Shown in pieces: positions 6,356-9,979 of a stretch of DNA of 9,979 nucleotides. The position numbers were made by a program, and so were the translations under genes. Within the stretch, counting starts at the first letter, position 1, and the number at the start of each line of letters is the position of its first letter. The notes under the pieces are model-generated. The model had not been told where the DNA came from. It searched no databases and was given only the letters and a program-made list of their open reading frames with translations. This DNA is from Altererythrobacter sp. GTDB taxonomy: Bacteria; Pseudomonadota; Alphaproteobacteria; Sphingomonadales; Sphingomonadaceae. The DNA is taken from positions 1 to 9,979 of the forward strand of contig JAGXGU010000027.1 in assembly GCA_024636575.1 (NCBI GenBank). The letters are read 5' to 3'.

Positions 6356-7294
6356 ATGGCCACGATTATCGAACCCGAAAGCGATTTTAGCGCTCTGCCC
6401 GATATGCCGCCGGAGGTGTTTGCCGCGCCGCTGAAGAAGCCTGCGCATCTTGGTGATGATTGGCTGGAGGCGAAACAGACCGAATATTCGGCCGATGAAG
6501 ACAAAATCTGGGATGATCTGTTCGCCCGGCAGATGAATGTCCTGCCCGGCCGTGCGGCAACAGCATTCCTGCAAGGGCTGGAAAAACTCGACCTGGGCCG
6601 TGGCGGCGTGCCGGAATTTGGCCGCATGTCGGAAGAATTGGGCGCAATGACCGGCTGGAGCGTGGTCCCGGTTCCGATGCTGATCCCCGATCACGTGTTT
6701 TTCTGGCATCTGGCCAACCGCCGTTTTCCGGCAGGCAATTTTATCCGCACGCGGGAAACCTTCGATTACATCCAGGAACCGGACGTATTTCACGATGTAT
6801 TCGGCCATGTGCCGATGCTGACCGATCCGGTCTATGCCGATTATATGCAGGAATATGGCCGCGCCGGGTGGAAGGCGATGCGGTATAACCGGCTGAAAGC
6901 GCTGGGCGCGCTATACTGGTACACAGTCGAATTCGGGCTGATGCTGGAGGCGGGCGAGCTGCGCGCTTATGGCGCGGGCATTCTGTCGGGCCCGGCAGAG
7001 GTGGTCTATGCGCTGGAAGCGGCGAGCCCCAACCGGATCATGCTGAATGTCGATCGGGTGATGCGCACCGATTACGTGATCGACGATCTGCAGCCGACAT
7101 ATTTCGTGATCGAAAGTTTCGAAGACCTGTATCACCAGACGGTCGAGCGAGATTTCGACCGGCTGTACCGCAGCCTGCCGCCTTCATTTACCTATGCCAA
7201 TTCGGCGGTTATCGATGTCGATGATGTGCTATCGCGCGGCACCCAGGAATATTTCCTGCGCGGGGGCCGCGGCAGCGGTGCTGTTCCCGTTTAA
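6356..7294 (+). CDS. phhA: Phenylalanine 4-hydroxylase
   Basis: Non-heme iron, tetrahydropterin-dependent monooxygenase converting phenylalanine to tyrosine with O2; cytoplasmic. The 312 residues agree with bacterial enzymes of about 260-300 that lack the mammalian regulatory domain. The facial triad is visible as His146 and His151 in FHDVFGHVP and Glu192 in YWYTVEFGL. Other family blocks are PVPMLIPDHVFFWHLANRRFP (pterin region), RYNRLKALGALYWYT, GAGILSGPAE, and DYVIDDLQPTYFVIESFEDL. The start at 6356 (MATIIEPESDF) is chosen because the frame further upstream runs into the PPK2 gene; an in-frame ATG at 6290 would add 22 unlikely residues. There is no clear Shine-Dalgarno site before 6356. 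The usual partner pterin carbinolamine dehydratase (phhB) is not adjacent. The gene ends 20 bases from the stop of the convergent GlsB-like gene. Confidence 0.95.
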   Translation: MATIIEPESDFSALPDMPPEVFAAPLKKPAHLGDDWLEAKQTEYSADEDKIWDDLFARQMNVLPGRAATAFLQGLEKLDLGRGGVPEFGRMSEELGAMTGWSVVPVPMLIPDHVFFWHLANRRFPAGNFIRTRETFDYIQEPDVFHDVFGHVPMLTDPVYADYMQEYGRAGWKAMRYNRLKALGALYWYTVEFGLMLEAGELRAYGAGILSGPAEVVYALEAASPNRIMLNVDRVMRTDYVIDDLQPTYFVIESFEDLYHQTVERDFDRLYRSLPPSFTYANSAVIDVDDVLSRGTQEYFLRGGRGSGAVPV

Positions 7295-7314
7295 GGGCCT
7301 CGGTTCAAGCCAGC

Positions 7315-7569
7315 CTAGTTGCCCGTATTGCGGCGGATGACATTCAGCAGGATCAGTCCCAGAATCGATCCGGCAACACCCACCAGCAATGCGCCGGCAC
7401 TGATCCCCACGATGATGGAATCACTTTTGATTGCCAAGCCGGAGAGCAGCGCCCCGCCGACGCCGACGCCCACATTCAGCAAAATTTCGTGTTGGCCCTC
7501 AATGCGCATGATGATCGTCGCCAGCCAGCCGAGGATCGCCCCTAGAGCCACCAGGATTATCAAACCCAT
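7315..7569 (-). CDS. GlsB/YeaQ/YmgE family stress-associated membrane protein
   Basis: An 84-residue, Gly-rich inner-membrane protein with three hydrophobic segments (about 2-21, 29-47 and 52-77) and a short basic tail RRNTGN. Size, the LGWLATIIM segment after the first helix, and the GVGVGGALLSG and GISAGALLVGVAGSILG blocks match the family long named transglycosylase-associated protein (Pfam Transgly_assoc). No enzyme activity is established; members are often stress-induced. ATG at 7569 is preferred over the TTG one codon upstream (7572), because AGGA (7578-7581) is 8 bases from the ATG. A GGAAC-N17-TGTT motif upstream matches the alphaproteobacterial EcfG general-stress promoter. It lies downstream of uppP on the same strand, with an 83-base gap and no terminator seen between them, so it may also receive read-through. 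Confidence 0.88.
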   Translation of the reverse strand: MGLIILVALGAILGWLATIIMRIEGQHEILLNVGVGVGGALLSGLAIKSDSIIVGISAGALLVGVAGSILGLILLNVIRRNTGN

Positions 7570-7600
7570 CAATCACGTCCTGCTTGTGCCATGTCCTATC

Positions 7601-7626
7601 AACAATGGTGCGGCAGGATTGGTTCC
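7601..7626 (-). promoter_or_regulatory. Candidate EcfG (general stress response) promoter of the GlsB-like gene
   Basis: Read on the minus strand, GGAAC (7626-7622) is followed after 17 bases by TGTT (7604-7601). The alphaproteobacterial EcfG/SigT promoter is GGAAC-N16/17-CGTT, so only the least constrained base of the -10 differs. The expected transcription start near 7594 gives a 5' leader of about 25 bases holding the AGGA ribosome binding site at 7578-7581. Position, strand, spacing and the stress-type gene it precedes all fit. Confidence 0.5.
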
Positions 7627-7652
7627 ATTTTTGAGACCAGACGAAGGTTTAA

Positions 7653-8465
7653 TCAGCGCATCATCAGCCAGATCACCGCAGCGCTGCCAATCACGATCCG
7701 GTACCATGCGAAGGGCGCAAATCCGTGCCGGCTGACATAGGCGACAAACAGCCGGATCACGGCCAGCGCAACCACGAAACTGACCGCGAAGCCAACCGCA
7801 ATTTCCCACCAGCCCACGGTACTGGTTCCGGCGACCAGCTGATCACCCTTGGTCATCAGTTCCAAGGCGGAGGCACCGATCATGGTTGGGACTGCCAGAA
7901 AGAAGGAAAATTCCGCTGCGGTCTTGCGGCCGATACCCATTGCCAGCGCGCCCATGATGGTCGCGCCGGACCGGCTGACCCCGGGCACCATCGCCAGGCA
8001 TTGGGCGAAACCCACGCCCAGGACTTGCTTGATCGGCAGATCTGCCACGCTGCCGTTTTCGCCCGGCTTGGCGATCTTTTCGATCCCGAGAATGGCGATA
8101 CCGCCCACGATCAACGCCCATGCAACAATCGAGGGGCTGCCCAGCATGATGTCGATATAATCCTTCAGCGCGAGGCCGAGTACGGCGGACGGCAGGAATG
8201 CGAGCAGGATGTTTCGCGCGAATCGCAGGCCTTCGGATTCCAGCCGCAGCACGCCCATTCCGGCATTCCAGAAAGTGCCCCAATATTGCACCACCACGGC
8301 CAGAATGGCACCCAGTTGGATGACGACGTTGAACATCGCCCATTCCTTGGCGTCATAACCGAACAATTCGGACGCAAGGATGAGATGGCCGGTCGAGGAA
8401 ACCGGAATGAATTCGGTCAGCCCTTCGACAATGCCGAGCAGGATTGCGGTTAGTGTCATATCCAT
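7653..8465 (-). CDS. uppP: Undecaprenyl-diphosphatase (BacA/UppP family)
   Basis: Integral membrane phosphatase that converts undecaprenyl diphosphate to the monophosphate lipid carrier used for peptidoglycan and other envelope polymers; overexpression of the family gives bacitracin resistance. The 270 residues with many hydrophobic segments are standard length. The two inverted-repeat active-site motifs are present: EGLTEFIPVSSTGHLIL (14-30, with Glu14, Glu18 and His27 equivalent to E. coli Glu17, Glu21 and His30) and VPGVSRSGATI (160-170, with Arg165 equivalent to Arg174). The C-terminal RHGFAPFAWYRIVIG is also family-like. The start is ATG 8465 or the Met two codons later; the ribosome binding site is weak (GAGCAG). 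It follows the M13 peptidase on the same strand but is isolated from it by a terminator at 8506-8549, so it needs its own promoter in the roughly 40 bases between; none is convincing. Confidence 0.96.
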   Translation of the reverse strand: MDMTLTAILLGIVEGLTEFIPVSSTGHLILASELFGYDAKEWAMFNVVIQLGAILAVVVQYWGTFWNAGMGVLRLESEGLRFARNILLAFLPSAVLGLALKDYIDIMLGSPSIVAWALIVGGIAILGIEKIAKPGENGSVADLPIKQVLGVGFAQCLAMVPGVSRSGATIMGALAMGIGRKTAAEFSFFLAVPTMIGASALELMTKGDQLVAGTSTVGWWEIAVGFAVSFVVALAVIRLFVAYVSRHGFAPFAWYRIVIGSAAVIWLMMR

Positions 8466-8505
8466 GGGCGCTGCTCATGGCGCAGCATACTGACAAGTCA
8501 AATGC

Positions 8506-8549
8506 AAAAACGACAAGGCGCCCCTTCCCGGTGGGAAAGAGGCGCCTTT
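8506..8549 (-). terminator. Rho-independent terminator of the M13 peptidase gene
   Basis: AAGGCGCC (8515-8522) pairs with GGCGCCTT (8541-8548), and the inner TTCCC/GGGAA (8525-8529 with 8532-8536 region) extends the hairpin past a small internal loop. Read on the minus strand the stem is followed by GTCGTTTTT, with the T run at 8510-8506. It lies about 20 bases after the peptidase stop at 8570 and just ahead of uppP. The plus-strand side has only three T residues after the stem, so it is probably one-directional. Confidence 0.82.
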
Positions 8550-8569
8550 CGCGGTTCGGCCTATCTATC

Positions 8570-9979
8570 TTACCAGATTGAAATCCGATCTTCCGGCGGC
8601 AGGTACAATGCATCGTCCGGCGTGACATTGAATGCCTTGTACCAGGCATCCATGTTGCGCACGACGCCGTTCACCCGGAATTCCTCGGGGCTGTGCGGGT
8701 CGGTACGCAGGCGCTGGCGGGCATTGTCTTCGCGCTGCGCCGAACGCCACACCTGCGCCCATGCCAGGAAGAAGCGCTGATCGCCGGTCAGCCCGTCGAT
8801 CACCTTGTCCTCTTCCCCGTTCAGCGACAATTTATAGGCGCGGTAGGCCAGGCTCAGCCCGCCGAGATCGCCGATGTTCTCGCCCAGGGTCAAGCGGCCA
8901 TTGACGCAGGTTTCACCGTCGTCGAGCGGGCAGAAGGCATCATACTGCGCCACCAGAGCATCGGTGCGCTGGGTGAAGGCTTCCAGATCGCTTGGCGCCC
9001 ACCAATTACGCAGCAGGCCGGTGCCGTCCGATTTAGAACCCTGATCGTCGAAACCGTGGCCCATTTCATGGCCGATCACGCCGCCGATACCGCCGTAATT
9101 GACTGCCGGGTCGGCGGTGATGCCGAAGAATGGCTGCTGCAGGATCGCGGCCGGGAAGACGATCTCGTTCTTGGTCGGGTTGTAATAGGCATTGACCGTC
9201 TGCGGCAGCATGCCCCACTCGGTACGGTCAATCGGGCCGCCCAGTTTCGAGATATTGTCCTGCATTTGCCATTTGGCCGCCGCCATACGATTGGCGATCG
9301 GATCGCCCGCAACTATGGTCAGGCCGTCATAGGTTTCCAGATTCGCGCGATAACCGATCTTGGGATCGAAGGCTGCCAGCTTGGCTTTCGCCTCCACCTT
9401 GGTTTGCGGACCCATCCAGTCCAGCTGGTCGATGCTTTCGCCCATGGCGACGCGCAAATTTTTAACCAACGCATCCATCGCGGCCTTGTTTTCTGCGGGG
9501 AAATTCCGCTCGACATAGCTCTTGCCGAGAACTTCGCCGAGTTGATCTTCGACTTCTGCAATGGCGCGTTTCCAGCGGGGGCGCTGTTCGGGCGTGCCCT
9601 GCAGCGTCTTGCCGAAAAATTCGAAATTCGCCTCGTCGAACCGGGTCGGCATGACGGAGGAATTGCCCGACATCAGGCGCGCTACCGTCCATGCCTGCAA
9701 TGTCGCCACGTCATAGTCGCCCAGCAATTCGAACATGCCGGGCGTACCCTTGCCGATCTTCGCGACGTAATCCGGCGTCAGGCCCAATTCGGCCACTTCT
9801 TCATCGGTTGGCTGCATTTGCGGCAGGACGAATTTGGTCGAAGCACCAAGCCCGGCTTCATCGATCATCGTGCGGACGGGGAATTTGCCTGCCATGGCGA
9901 CCAGTTCCGCAGGGGTCACGGCGTTATACGTCAGGTCGCGATTGCGGCTGACGGCGCGGTCCCAGGAAATCTCCCGGGC
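8570..9979 (-). CDS. M13 family zinc metallopeptidase (neprilysin/PepO type), C-terminal 469 residues
   Basis: Zinc endopeptidase of the neprilysin family, acting on short peptides; bacterial members are usually periplasmic or exported. The minus-strand frame is open to the right edge, so the N-terminus, including any signal peptide, is missing; family members are near 650-700 residues, so roughly 200 are lost. The visible part starts with RDLTYNAVTPAELVAMAG. Catalytic features: substrate-binding NAYYNP, the zinc motif HEMGH (fragment residues 304-308, bases 9056-9070) in GVIGHEMGHGFDDQG, and the third ligand Glu367 in GENIGDLGG, where Asp is also conserved. The C-terminus has RVNGVVRNMDAWYKAF and ends ISIW, the terminal Trp being typical, although the common Cys four from the end is Ile or Ser here. 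A GTG at 9919 is an internal codon, not the start, since the coding pattern continues upstream of it. A good terminator follows. Confidence 0.95.
   Translation of the reverse strand, partial: AREISWDRAVSRNRDLTYNAVTPAELVAMAGKFPVRTMIDEAGLGASTKFVLPQMQPTDEEVAELGLTPDYVAKIGKGTPGMFELLGDYDVATLQAWTVARLMSGNSSVMPTRFDEANFEFFGKTLQGTPEQRPRWKRAIAEVEDQLGEVLGKSYVERNFPAENKAAMDALVKNLRVAMGESIDQLDWMGPQTKVEAKAKLAAFDPKIGYRANLETYDGLTIVAGDPIANRMAAAKWQMQDNISKLGGPIDRTEWGMLPQTVNAYYNPTKNEIVFPAAILQQPFFGITADPAVNYGGIGGVIGHEMGHGFDDQGSKSDGTGLLRNWWAPSDLEAFTQRTDALVAQYDAFCPLDDGETCVNGRLTLGENIGDLGGLSLAYRAYKLSLNGEEDKVIDGLTGDQRFFLAWAQVWRSAQREDNARQRLRTDPHSPEEFRVNGVVRNMDAWYKAFNVTPDDALYLPPEDRISIW

Noticed and set aside
7295..7314. Possible shared terminator between phenylalanine hydroxylase and the GlsB-like gene
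   Set aside because: The 20 bases contain GG and CC runs but no stem of useful length and no T tract on either strand.
7725..8453. A 242-codon plus-strand frame opposite uppP
   Set aside because: The translation is hydrophilic, His/Gln/Asp/Gly-rich and the antisense image of a membrane protein; uppP on the other strand has both active-site motifs.
9919..9979. GTG at 9919 as the start of the M13 peptidase
   Set aside because: The same frame continues upstream to the window edge with family-like sequence (RDLTYNAV), and about 200 residues of the family's N-terminal part would be missing, so the gene is cut by the edge rather than short.
1..9979. Mobile elements, CRISPR arrays, toxin-antitoxin, phage-defence or tRNA genes
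   Set aside because: No transposase or integrase motifs, spaced repeats, terminal inverted repeats or cloverleaf sequences were seen; gene content and base composition look uniform throughout.

Overview
The window looks like ordinary chromosome from a moderately high-GC alphaproteobacterium, most likely a sphingomonad of the Erythrobacteraceae type. This rests on codon usage, the mix of genes, the style of the proteins and an EcfG-like stress promoter. It was judged by eye, without a database search. There are no rRNA, tRNA, CRISPR, phage, insertion-sequence or integrase signals. Most genes are recognisable core or metabolic functions. Two genes are cut by the window edges: recQ on the left, which loses its C-terminal part, and an M13 peptidase on the right, which loses its N-terminal part.

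Layout from left to right: (1) the first two thirds of the RecQ helicase on the minus strand; (2) two small acidic lipoproteins on the plus strand, separated by a near-perfect intrinsic terminator; (3) a compact plus-strand operon of acyl-CoA dehydrogenase, a CaiB/BaiF family III CoA-transferase resembling 2-methylfumaryl-CoA isomerase (Mct), and a thiolase; (4) a class I polyphosphate kinase 2 on the minus strand, convergent with the thiolase and divergent from phenylalanine 4-hydroxylase on the plus strand; (5) a small GlsB/YeaQ-type stress membrane protein and undecaprenyl-diphosphatase UppP, both minus strand; (6) the catalytic portion of an M13 (neprilysin-type) metallopeptidase on the minus strand, closed by its own terminator.

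The functional theme that spans genes is the dehydrogenase/CoA-transferase/thiolase operon, which probably handles a CoA-activated organic acid. The hydratase and second dehydrogenase of a full beta-oxidation spiral are not present here, so they must be elsewhere. The other genes cover DNA repair, nucleotide/polyphosphate metabolism, aromatic amino acid catabolism, cell-wall lipid carrier recycling and peptide degradation, and look independently transcribed.

No clearly new multi-gene system is visible. The items most worth a second look are a candidate EcfG general-stress promoter in front of the GlsB-like gene, the Mct-like CoA-transferase in an unexpected gene context, and the pair of unassigned acidic lipoproteins with unusual transcription signals.
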